Source: Myxococcales bacterium
Lineage (GTDB): Bacteria; Myxococcota; Myxococcia; Myxococcales; Anaeromyxobacteraceae
NCBI GenBank assembly: GCA_021779335.1
Contig: JAJYAW010000109.1
Coordinates: 1-8,169 of the forward strand
Direction: 5' to 3'
DNA: 8,169 nt
The translations under genes were made by a program, and so were the position numbers. The notes beneath the pieces were generated by a model. It was not told the origin of the DNA and made no database searches. It saw nothing but the letters and a program-made list of their open reading frames with translations. Positions 1 to 5,940 of the stretch are shown piece by piece. Each line of letters begins with the position of its first letter. Within the stretch, counting starts at the first letter, position 1.

Positions 1-30
1 GGGCCCTTGCGTGTGCTTGGTCTCGCCCAC
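1..30 (-). CDS. Start of a small phage protein (KHTxGP type), cut by window edge
   Basis: Ten in-frame codons from a GTG at position 30 run off the left edge and read MGETKHTQGP. The GTG lies three bases after the stop of the upstream gene, and a GGAGG sits seven bases before it, which is a very good ribosome-binding site. Many small uncharacterised phage proteins begin with a K-H-T-P-G-P-W type motif close to the N terminus, and this fragment fits that pattern except for Q in place of the first P. That is recall of a family pattern, not a search result. It would be the most downstream visible gene of the leftward early operon. No function is assigned, and only the start is visible. Confidence 0.6.
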   Translation of the reverse strand, partial: MGETKHTQGP

Positions 31-32
31 GG

Positions 33-284
33 TCAGGCCTCCGTCCCGCCGAGGAGCCCTCGGCCCTTTTCGCTCGCCCACTGGCCGGCGGGCTTGGTCT
101 CGACCTTCCCGTCCTCGGCGTCCTCCACCAACAGCCCCATGGGCGATGAGTCGTCCTCCTGGACCCACTCGCTGGCGGGCGCCGGTTCGACGCCGGTCAT
201 GGCCTGCTGCTGGGTCCTGGCGTCCTCGATGTCGGTCGCCACCCACCACTCGTAGTCGTCGAAGAAGACGTGCAGGTCAGCCAC
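33..284 (-). CDS. Small acidic phage protein, function unknown
   Basis: An 83-residue protein starting at GTG 284. It overlaps the end of the clamp-like gene by eight bases and is preceded by GGAGG at a normal distance, so the start is well supported. It is acidic and opens with VFFDDYEWWVAT, followed by a D/E-rich middle. It ends in a W-A-x-E-x-G-R-G-L-L-G-G-T-E pattern. Small phage early-region proteins of unknown function often have a 'D-x-W-x-V-A' start and a 'W-x-x-x-x-G-x-G-x-L-x-S-T-E' end, and this looks like one of them. I do not recognise a biochemical role. Its place at the end of a recombination and replication operon suggests an accessory early function, which is inference only. 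Confidence 0.75.
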   Translation of the reverse strand: MADLHVFFDDYEWWVATDIEDARTQQQAMTGVEPAPASEWVQEDDSSPMGLLVEDAEDGKVETKPAGQWASEKGRGLLGGTEA

Positions 285-969
285 GGGGCACCTCCGTCGG
301 CGTCGCCGTGGCCATCTGCTCCAGCTCCACCTCGGCCGAGGCCGCCACCTCCAGCGCCGCCCGATGCTTGGCCTCCAGGTAGGCTCGACGAGAGGCCTGC
401 TCCGCGCTCTCCTCGATGGCGTCCAGGTCCCTGCTCACCTGGCGCCGGGCGTCCTCCTTGGCGTGCTCGCTCGGGTCGGTCAGGCGGAGCGGCATCAGGA
501 TGCCGAAGGCGTCCGTGGTTGGGTCCGTGGTCTCATGGGCCGTCACCAGCAGCGGGTCCATCGCCTGCTCCGGGGCGGGGTCGAAGGTGATGACCACCTG
601 GGTATGGTTGGTGCCGAGCGCCCTGGCGATCTGGAGTAGGTACTCCGCGTTCAGGCCGATGCTGATGAGGCCGGGGCCGAACGGCTTGGACTTCGGGATG
701 AGCATGGTCCAGTCGGGGAAGACGCCGGCATTCCGGTCGTGCTGCTCGACCTCCGCCTTCGGCCCGTGGCGCGCGAGGTCGAGGTCCACCGGCAGCAGGT
801 GAGTGGCCTTGTCGCCCAGTTCGACGATGGCCGGGACCACGACCAGGTGGTGCCCGCTGGTGGCCACCACCTTCCCCCGCTCCACGTCGAGGTAGGGCAT
901 GGAGATGTTGCGGCGGTTCGGGTCGGCAGAGGCGCAGAGCTCCGGCCTGTAGATGGGGCTGAGCTTCAC
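277..969 (-). CDS. DNA polymerase III beta (sliding clamp, DnaN)-like protein, shortened
   Basis: A 230-residue protein. GTG 969 overlaps the ParB stop as GTGA; the frame stays open further upstream, but that part only shadows the ParB gene. Three stretches match beta-clamp landmarks in order: GKVVATSGHHLVVVP (residues 32-46; DnaN has a 'G-x-L-x-x-V-A-T-D-G-H-R-L-A' strand-turn), FPDWTMLIP (84-92; DnaN 'FPDYxxxLP'), and ISIGLNAEYLLQIARAL then DAFGILMPLRL (102-118 and 153-163). The last resembles the third clamp domain, whose extreme C terminus in E. coli is VVMPMRL. The clamp part is about 160 residues against about 366 in bacterial DnaN, so roughly one domain or more is missing. A charged, helix-prone tail follows (164-230; rich in E, A, R and K). 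A role as a phage processivity or tethering factor is inferred. Confidence 0.6.
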   Translation of the reverse strand: MKLSPIYRPELCASADPNRRNISMPYLDVERGKVVATSGHHLVVVPAIVELGDKATHLLPVDLDLARHGPKAEVEQHDRNAGVFPDWTMLIPKSKPFGPGLISIGLNAEYLLQIARALGTNHTQVVITFDPAPEQAMDPLLVTAHETTDPTTDAFGILMPLRLTDPSEHAKEDARRQVSRDLDAIEESAEQASRRAYLEAKHRAALEVAASAEVELEQMATATPTEVPRG

Positions 970-2912
970 GTTCCCACCGCCTTCCCGTGCCGCTTCACCG
1001 CCTCGTCGCGGCTGCCGACCAGGTCGTCGAGGGGCTCGGACTTGCGGGCAGCCTTCTCGTAGCAGGGGTGGCAGGTGGGCTTGCCGTCGACCAGGGCGTA
1101 GGACGGGTCGCCGCACTTGGCGCAGTCGTCCTGCGGCGCGCCCTTCGGCCGGCCCTTCTTGCCCTTCGACTCGTCCGGGTGGTCGCAGCCCTCGCACCCC
1201 GGGCTCGGCTTGCCGGCGGCGATCCCACAGTCCAGGCAGAGCTCGTCCTTGAGGTCCTCGGCGGTCGCCCGCGGGAGCTCGCGCGCTGCCGCCTTGCCGG
1301 TGGTCTTCTTCCCCTTCGCCGGCGCTGCGGACTTCGGCTTCTTCTTCGCGTCCTCCTTGGCCTGGATCGTCGCCCTGGCCTCCGCGGCGCACTTCTCCAG
1401 GTCGACGCCGTAGAACGCGGCGGCCTTCTTGAGGCCCGCGCCCAGGCCCGTCGAGTAGGCGAAGTAGGCGCCCCTGGTGACCAGCGCCTCGACCATCAGA
1501 CCGCGCAGCTCGGCCGCGGTCATCTTCTTGCGGCGCTTCTCCAGCGCCTCCTCGGGCCGCTCGCCCTTCCCGCGCTCGAGGCCGCGCCGGTTCGCCATCT
1601 CCACCGAGGTGTCGTGCCAGGAGAGATCGAGGATCATGCCGGCCAGTTGGTCCACCGCGGCGTCATCGAACGGCGTAGCCTCCGCCTTCGCCACGATGAG
1701 GCCGATGGCCGTGCGGATGGTGAGCCTCTTCAGCTCCTGCTTCTTGCGCTCACGCTTCGCCGCCGGGTCCGACGAGGCCGACGACCTGGTGGCCTCGCCG
1801 GCGAACTTGTGGCCGGCCTCCTTGAGCAGGTCCCGGACTGCCTTCTTCTCGACCACCTCCACGAGCTCGCCGTCCTCGCCCTGGGCGAGTGAGACCGGGG
1901 CCTTCTTGCCGAGCAGCTGGCTGTAGGTCCGACGCTTCGGGTCGTCGTAGCAGGCGCTGGAGAGCTTGACGTGGGTGGCGCTCGAGTCGCCCGTGTACTT
2001 CCCGATCGCCTTCTTCGCCTCCGCCCCCTCCAGGACTTGCTGCCCGGCCGCCTCGGCCTCGGCCACCCGCCGCTTCTGCCAGGCCTCCTTCTTCGCCTTG
2101 AAGCACGCCGGATCGGTGCACTGGTCGCCGGCCTTCTTGTCGACGTCGGCGAAGAGCTCGGGCTGAGCACCGCTGCGCTTCGGGCAGGCCGTGCACGCGC
2201 CTGCACTCTTCACCAGGCCGGCGTCCCCGCGCTCGAAGGGCGCGTCCGCCAGGCGCAGCATGAAGTGCTCGTGGATGATGTCGGTGGCCTCCCGCAGCGA
2301 GAGCGACTCGTGGTTGCTCCACGGCCTGGGCTTCAGCTTCACCAGGGCGTCCTTCTGCAGCGTCGAGCTCGGGATCCGGGCGACCAGCAGCATGATGGAG
2401 GCCGAGTGGCTGCCCTCGTAGAAGGCCTTGCGCGCCTCCGGGCAGAGGTCGAGCAGCTTCATCCGGGCGTAGACGTAGCCCTTCGACTTGCCCACCTTCG
2501 ATGCGATCTCGTCGACGGAGTACGGCCCGGCCGGCTGGATGAGCCCTTCGTAGCCCTCGGCCTCCTCGAGCGGGTGGACGTCGGCGCGCTGCAGGTTCTC
2601 GATGACGTTGGCCTCGAGCGCCTCGACGTCGGTGAGCTCGCGCACCACGGCGGGGATCTCGGCGAGCCCGGCGGCTTGGGCGGCCCGGAAGCGCCGGTGC
2701 CCGAAGACGATCTCGAGCAGGTTGTTGCCGATGCCCTTCACCGGCCGGGCGAGGATGGGCTGCAGCACGCCCTTCGCTCGGACGGACTCCGTGAGCTCCT
2801 TCATGTCGCCCCAGGTCTTCTTCCGGTGGTTTGAGGGCGACTCGACCAGGCGGGCGAGGGGGACGAGCTCGAGCCGCTGGGCGGGCGCGGCGCCGATGGG
2901 CGTGGTGGCCAT
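966..2912 (-). CDS. ParB/RepB/Spo0J-family protein with extra cysteine-rich modules
   Basis: A 648-residue protein from ATG 2912, two bases after the HTH gene stop. Residues 15-100 are the ParB N-terminal domain, with GHRRFRAAQAAGL (71-83) as the usual GxRRxxA box. ENLQRADVHPLEEAEGY (105-121) is the second conserved box. Both boxes contribute to CTP binding in ParB CTPases. Residues 131-155 (SVDEIASKVGKSKGYVYARMKLL) form the ParB helix-turn-helix. It is far longer than partition ParBs (about 280-350). Added parts are a CxxC...C-x4-C cluster (240, 243, 265, 270), a Lys/Ala-rich linker (518-545) and a C-terminal set of CxxC pairs (559/562, 573/576, 597/600, 614/617), probably zinc ribbons. There is no ParA in view. 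It may load on DNA in replication, segregation or regulation; a nuclease role is also claimed for some relatives. Family is certain, function is not. Confidence 0.9.
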   Translation of the reverse strand: MATTPIGAAPAQRLELVPLARLVESPSNHRKKTWGDMKELTESVRAKGVLQPILARPVKGIGNNLLEIVFGHRRFRAAQAAGLAEIPAVVRELTDVEALEANVIENLQRADVHPLEEAEGYEGLIQPAGPYSVDEIASKVGKSKGYVYARMKLLDLCPEARKAFYEGSHSASIMLLVARIPSSTLQKDALVKLKPRPWSNHESLSLREATDIIHEHFMLRLADAPFERGDAGLVKSAGACTACPKRSGAQPELFADVDKKAGDQCTDPACFKAKKEAWQKRRVAEAEAAGQQVLEGAEAKKAIGKYTGDSSATHVKLSSACYDDPKRRTYSQLLGKKAPVSLAQGEDGELVEVVEKKAVRDLLKEAGHKFAGEATRSSASSDPAAKRERKKQELKRLTIRTAIGLIVAKAEATPFDDAAVDQLAGMILDLSWHDTSVEMANRRGLERGKGERPEEALEKRRKKMTAAELRGLMVEALVTRGAYFAYSTGLGAGLKKAAAFYGVDLEKCAAEARATIQAKEDAKKKPKSAAPAKGKKTTGKAAARELPRATAEDLKDELCLDCGIAAGKPSPGCEGCDHPDESKGKKGRPKGAPQDDCAKCGDPSYALVDGKPTCHPCYEKAARKSEPLDDLVGSRDEAVKRHGKAVGT

Positions 2913-2914
2913 GT

Positions 2915-3145
2915 TCAGGCCGCCTTCCCGAGCAGGGTGCCCGGCGGCACGTCGAGCCAGCGCGCCAGCTCGATGACGGTGGTGGCAGGCGGGTTGCGGC
3001 CGCCGCGCTCCAGCAGCGACTGGTAGGCGATGCTGATGCCCAGCTTCTTGGCCAGCTCCGCCTGCGTCCAGCCGCACCGCAGCCGGGCCGCCTTGATGTT
3101 GGAGCCCATCGCGGCGAGGGTCTGCTTCTTCGTCTTGGCGTTCAT
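2915..3145 (-). CDS. XRE-family helix-turn-helix DNA-binding protein
   Basis: A 76-residue protein; I chose ATG 3145 because GGAGG lies nine bases upstream. The frame opens earlier at a GTG (3187), but that only adds a Thr run encoded by an ACC repeat and has no comparable RBS. Residues 15-71 form one XRE/Cro-C1 domain: NIKAARLRCGWTQAELAKKLG then ISIAYQSLLERGGRNPPATTVIELARWLDVPPGTLL. The scanned helix-turn-helix is TQAELAKKLG-ISIAYQSLLERG (26-47). The unusual point is 'SIAYQSLLERGGRNP', where most members have 'SxxxISxxExGxRxP'. It sits directly before parB with two bases between them, so it is probably co-translated and may tune parB and downstream expression. After RecT there is a 102-bp gap, so this gene could have its own promoter, though I could not find a convincing one. 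Confidence 0.85.
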   Translation of the reverse strand: MNAKTKKQTLAAMGSNIKAARLRCGWTQAELAKKLGISIAYQSLLERGGRNPPATTVIELARWLDVPPGTLLGKAA

Positions 3146-3247
3146 GGTGGTGGTCCTCCGGGTGGTGGTGGTGGGTGCATCCGCCACGCGGCGGCCGAGC
3201 AGGGGAAGGGGGTGGGCCCTGCCCGGCGCGCCGCGCGGCGAAAGGGG

Positions 3248-4141
3248 TCAGGGGTGGTCGCCGCGGTCCTCGGGCTCCTCGTCGAGACCCCAGTCCTCGG
3301 CGGGCGCCTGCGGCTCCGGCGGGCCGTCCTGCTGGACCGCGGCGGGGGAGTCCGCCACGGCCGTCGGCTTGCCGAGCCTGGCGGCCAGCTTTGCCTTCAC
3401 GTCGGCGGCCCGGCCGAGGGTGGCCGTCACCTCGTCGGAGGAGGGGACCGACACCACCTCGGCGCCCTCGGAGGCCTCGTCGATGGAGATCGCCTCGGCG
3501 AGCTCGATGGAAAGCGGCAGGTACTTGCAGAGCCGGCGGACCACCGTCTTCCTGGCCATCTCGGCGTAGTCGCTCACCCAGGGGCCGCCGTTGCCGGCCT
3601 TCGACCGGCCGCGGATGGCGTCCACCTGGGCCTTGGTCATCACCTCGAGCTGCGTCCCGCCGTCCTTCAACTTCGCCACGGCGTAGACCGCGACCACCTC
3701 ACCCGGGTCCGCCGACCAGTCGGGCTCGTGCACCAGCACGGAGTCGAGGCCGTACTTGCAGGTGAACTTGTCCCTCTCGTGGACGACGTGCGCCTCGATG
3801 CTGACGATCTGCCCGGAGCGGCGCGCCAGGGAGATCAGGCCCCTGTATCCGATGATGAGCTGGCAGGTGTCCTTGTAGGGCACCAGGTAGGCCTCTCCGA
3901 GCGCGCTGCCCGGCTCCAGGCCGACCTGCGCCGCCTGCATCACGCTGTTGAGCAGGGAGGCGGGGGTGCACTTCAGGAGCGCCGGCGTGCGCCCGGCCGC
4001 CGCGATGGCGACGCGGATGAGCCGGTCCGGCGTCAGGTGCTTCGGGGTGACCTCGGCGAGCTTGTCCTTGGACCTCTCCAGGAGGTCGCGGATGGTGGCG
4101 AGGGGAGAGGCGGGGCGCTGCTGCTGGATGGCCTGGGACAT
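3248..4141 (-). CDS. recT: RecT-family single-strand annealing protein
   Basis: A 297-residue RecT-family annealase from ATG 4141. AAGGAG lies upstream of the start and overlaps the exonuclease stop, so translation is likely coupled. Residues 12-215 cover the RecT domain. Recognisable parts are 'LLERSKDKLAEVTPKHLTPDR' (20-40), 'LLNSVMQAAQVGLEPGSALGEAYLVPY' (63-89, the family signature), 'CQLIIGYRGLISLARRSG' (93-110) and 'WVSDYAEMARKTVVRRLCKYLP' (188-209). These proteins coat and anneal complementary single strands left by the partner exonuclease, giving RecA-independent recombination during phage replication. Residues 215-297 are a low-complexity acidic, proline-rich tail ending EDWGLDEEPEDRGDHP, which is probably disordered; tails of this kind often mediate partner binding, which is inference here. 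Length is slightly above E. coli RecT (269). Confidence 0.97.
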   Translation of the reverse strand: MSQAIQQQRPASPLATIRDLLERSKDKLAEVTPKHLTPDRLIRVAIAAAGRTPALLKCTPASLLNSVMQAAQVGLEPGSALGEAYLVPYKDTCQLIIGYRGLISLARRSGQIVSIEAHVVHERDKFTCKYGLDSVLVHEPDWSADPGEVVAVYAVAKLKDGGTQLEVMTKAQVDAIRGRSKAGNGGPWVSDYAEMARKTVVRRLCKYLPLSIELAEAISIDEASEGAEVVSVPSSDEVTATLGRAADVKAKLAARLGKPTAVADSPAAVQQDGPPEPQAPAEDWGLDEEPEDRGDHP

Positions 4142-4143
4142 GG

Positions 4144-5100
4144 CTACTTCTCCTTCGTGAAGCGCAGGACCCGCGCTCCGGGCCTGAGGACGGTGAACTG
4201 CTGGACGAGACCGGGCGAGGCACCGGCCGCCTGGGCGACGGCCTCCCAGTCGGTCTTCGGGGTCCCCTTGTTCGCCTTCCAGGTACAGGCTCCGAGGATG
4301 CCGGCGGCCTCTCCGATGGAGGCCTTGAGCTGCGCGGTGAGGGCGCTCTCCTCGGCCTCCAGCGCCTTGAGCCGGGACTTCGCGTCCTTGACCTTCGAGA
4401 CCAGGTCGTCCAGCTCGGGCGTGAGGTCGAGCGGCGGCAGCATGTCGGCGGGGTAGCGGCGCCGCAGGTATCCGGCGTAGGCGTCGGACCCGTCAGCGGG
4501 AGGGGCCTCCCCGCCGACGACGTGCCGCTGCCACCACGCGCCGGCCTGCTCGAGCAGCATCTCCTCGAGCTCGGGGTCTCGGGAGATGGGGTACTCGCGG
4601 TAGTCGCCGTTCACCAGGGCGACGAGCGTGGCGCTCTGCAGGCCCGTGACGGCGAGCTGCCAAGCCACCTGGACCAGGTGCTTCTCGGGGACCTGGTCGG
4701 TGCCCTCCTCGCCGTAGTCGGAGCCGGAGAAGAAGACGGTCTTGATCTCGAGGAGCTGCTCCCAGATCTCGCGGGCTGGCCGACCGGCGCCGGGCGGCGC
4801 GACGACGCGATCGGGCGAGGCCAGCGCCCAGTCGTGCTGCGGGTGGCGCAGGGTCCCGGGGGTGTAGATGCGTTTCCCGGGGTGCCGCTCGGCCCAGGCC
4901 TCGCCGATGACCCGCTCGACGCGGTGGCCGAACTCGGTGAGGGAGGAGCCCTCGAAGGGCTCGGCGAGGCCGACCTTGCGCTGCCAGACGTCGATGGCGC
5001 CCGGGACGAGGCCGACGACGGCTGCGACCTCCGAGGCACCGATGCCGCCCTGGCGCAGGGCGATCTGCTTTTCGCTCAGCCCGATGGACGCAGTGGCCAC
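4144..5100 (-). CDS. YqaJ/lambda-Exo-type alkaline exonuclease
   Basis: A 318-residue YqaJ-type viral recombinase nuclease, the 5'-3' double-strand exonuclease partner of RecT. The frame is open far upstream, but GTG 5100 is the start: AGGAGG lies about ten bases before it, and the preceding gene ends two bases upstream. Motifs: GGIGASEVAAVVGL (18-31), FGHRVERVIGEAW (57-69, helix carrying E62), WALASPDRVV with D97 (91-100), LLEIKTV with the E118/K120 pair (116-122), and KHLVQVAWQLAVTG (140-153). The D-(E-x-K) set makes the metal site in this family. Residues 227-318 go beyond the nuclease core: a helix rich in E/K/A (about 228-262, likely coiled coil), then a small C-terminal segment including GACTWKANKG and TDWEAVAQAA. 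All catalytic residues I expect are present, so it should be active. Confidence 0.95.
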   Translation of the reverse strand: MATASIGLSEKQIALRQGGIGASEVAAVVGLVPGAIDVWQRKVGLAEPFEGSSLTEFGHRVERVIGEAWAERHPGKRIYTPGTLRHPQHDWALASPDRVVAPPGAGRPAREIWEQLLEIKTVFFSGSDYGEEGTDQVPEKHLVQVAWQLAVTGLQSATLVALVNGDYREYPISRDPELEEMLLEQAGAWWQRHVVGGEAPPADGSDAYAGYLRRRYPADMLPPLDLTPELDDLVSKVKDAKSRLKALEAEESALTAQLKASIGEAAGILGACTWKANKGTPKTDWEAVAQAAGASPGLVQQFTVLRPGARVLRFTKEK

Positions 5101-5102
5101 GG

Positions 5103-5417
5103 CTACTTGCCCTCCTTTCGACGCAGCTCGGCGCGGATGCCGCTCTCGACCTCGGCCGCGGCGCTCTGGAACGCCTCCAGGACTTCGATCTGGACGGCCG
5201 GGGTCAGCGTCTTCCAGTGGGGATCCATGCGGAGCCGGGACGCCTCGTCGAGGGCGCACTCGGCGCAGAAGGCCTCGCCGCGCACCAGGTGGACGTCGCT
5301 CTCCTCGAGCTCGTGATCGCAGTAGACGCACCCCACGTCGGCGTCGTCCTGCTGGGCCTCCTGCTCGAACCTGCTGCCGGCGTGCGGGTCCGGCTCCCTT
5401 GTCCTGCACTGCTCCAT
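5103..5417 (-). CDS. Small CxxC/CxxC zinc-binding protein, first gene of the early operon
   Basis: A 104-residue protein from ATG 5417 with AAAGGGG upstream. Two CxxC pairs (C30/C33 and C51/C54) are separated by 17 residues around 'DHELEESDVHLVRGEAFCAEC', the spacing of a zinc ribbon or treble clef. The rest is charged: an E/D/Q-rich N terminus and a helical C-terminal part (74-104, EVLEAFQSAAAEVESGIRAELRR). It is promoter-proximal, and its stop codon is only two bases from the exonuclease GTG, so the two are translated together. Similar small zinc proteins are common in phage early operons, with roles ranging from host-takeover factors to DNA-binding accessories. I do not recognise this one and assign no function. 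Confidence 0.88.
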   Translation of the reverse strand: MEQCRTREPDPHAGSRFEQEAQQDDADVGCVYCDHELEESDVHLVRGEAFCAECALDEASRLRMDPHWKTLTPAVQIEVLEAFQSAAAEVESGIRAELRRKEGK

Positions 5418-5480
5418 GACCTGCCCCTTTCGTTCGTTGGCCTCGGCACCCAGCCCGCTCCAGCCCGCCTCGCATCCGGT

Positions 5481-5500
5481 GGTGGGTGTTGCCGCCCACC
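5481..5500 (-). other. Stem-loop in leader of the recombination-operon transcript
   Basis: GGTGGG at 5481-5486 is complementary to CCCACC at 5495-5500, giving a 6-bp stem (7 with a G-U pair) and a loop of about 8 nt. It falls within the predicted leader between the PL-like promoter and the first gene. There is no U-tract, so it is not an obvious terminator. It may be a transcript-stability or antitermination element, or chance in GC-rich DNA. Confidence 0.3.
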
Positions 5501-5540
5501 TCAGACCTCGGCGCGCCTCGCTGCGACGTCGATGGGCCCA

Positions 5541-5569
5541 TTCATGTCATCTGACATGCAGCATGTCAA
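5541..5569 (-). promoter_or_regulatory. Predicted PL-like promoter of the recombination operon
   Basis: On the minus strand, TTGACA at 5569..5564 is a perfect -35. It is followed after exactly 17 bp by CATGAA at 5546..5541 (3 of 6 to TATAAT) as the -10. The start of transcription would be near 5534, giving a leader of about 117 nt before ATG 5417. The -35 lies inside one dyad operator (5562-5577) and the -10 inside the next (5543-5558), so bound repressor would cover the promoter. The -35 is strong but the -10 is weak, and the call rests partly on the operators and the gene layout. Confidence 0.6.
5543..5558. promoter_or_regulatory. Repressor operator OL1: perfect 16-bp dyad
   Basis: CATGTCA-TC-TGACATG is a perfect inverted repeat with 7-bp arms and a 2-bp spacer. 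It is the best copy of a motif that occurs four times in the window, at both early promoters. It covers the -10 of the predicted leftward promoter. The likely ligand is the HTH repressor encoded at 6348-6689, and possibly the Cro-like protein as competitor. Binding is inferred from position and symmetry. Confidence 0.75.
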
Positions 5570-5577
5570 GCGGCATG
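5562..5577. promoter_or_regulatory. Repressor operator OL2: imperfect 16-bp dyad
   Basis: CATGTCA-AG-CGGCATG keeps the same architecture (7-bp arms, 2-bp spacer). Its left arm is exact and its right arm matches at five of seven positions. Its centre is 19 bp from that of OL1, which is close to two helical turns and would suit cooperative binding. The minus-strand -35 TTGACA lies within it. Confidence 0.6.
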
Positions 5578-5598
5578 AACATGAACCCCCTGGGGGCA

Positions 5599-5883
5599 CT
5601 ACGGTAGCCGGGAGAGAAGGACCACGTTGGAGGCGGCTTCCCAAAGATCAGCGGAAGCAGCTCTTGCAGCCGAGGCGGCGAGCACCAGTGCGGTCGGACT
5701 GGCCCCTGGCCTGCTAGCCCGAAGAAGGGACCGTGCGGCCGATCTGGCGGTCAGGCGAGCCTGTTGAAGTCGCTGTCGCTCAACTTCTAGGAGGCCAGCT
5801 AGGCGGGAGGGACGGGCACCGTCAACCGCGGATTCAGGCACGCCGGTTGGCGCGGCCGCGGACCCCTGCTTGCGGGGGGACAT
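5599..5883 (-). CDS. Doubtful 94-residue ORF, no recognised family
   Basis: An open frame from ATG 5883 to a stop just before the operator cluster, reading MSPRKQGS... and ending ...ADLWEAASNVVLLSRLP. It has no clear Shine-Dalgarno upstream, and its codon third positions look less G/C-biased than the neighbours. It is Ala/Arg/Leu-rich with a probable amphipathic helix (about residues 32-52, LEVERQRLQQARLTARSAARS). It is co-directional with the repressor and membrane-protein genes, 57 bp after the latter, so it could be the last gene of that transcript. The alternative is a non-coding stretch of about 340 bp (5600-5940); no better gene fits there on either strand. Confidence 0.35.
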   Translation of the reverse strand: MSPRKQGSAAAPTGVPESAVDGARPSRLAGLLEVERQRLQQARLTARSAARSLLRASRPGASPTALVLAASAARAASADLWEAASNVVLLSRLP

Positions 5884-5940
5884 GCTTCACTGGTAGCACA
5901 GGGGTCGGACAGTTGATCCGGCCCGGCAGTCACTGGAGCT

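Noticed and set aside
970..1392. Longer start for the clamp-like gene
   Set aside because: This extension reads the ParB C-terminal coding sequence in another frame (R/G/P-rich). The GTGA overlap at 969 is the normal junction.
987..1892. Plus-strand open frame of 301 codons opposite the ParB gene
   Set aside because: Antisense to the ParB gene, with biased Leu/Arg/Gly/Ala composition, no domain and no sensible RBS.
3146..3187. GTG 3187 as start of the XRE gene
   Set aside because: The extra residues are a Thr run from an ACC repeat with no RBS. GGAGG correctly precedes ATG 3145.
2831..4456. Very long plus-strand open frame (541 codons) opposite recT and exonuclease
   Set aside because: It lies antisense to recT and the exonuclease, whose protein motifs are unmistakable. 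Its translation is Gly/Arg/Leu low complexity, as expected for a shadow frame in GC-rich DNA.
5101..5541. Upstream extension of the exonuclease frame
   Set aside because: It overlaps the whole zinc-protein gene and is R/G-rich. GTG 5100 has AGGAGG, and the YqaJ domain begins right after it.
5586..5596. CCCCCTGGGGG as an intrinsic terminator
   Set aside because: The symmetric bases leave no loop to form a hairpin, and no T-tract follows on either strand.
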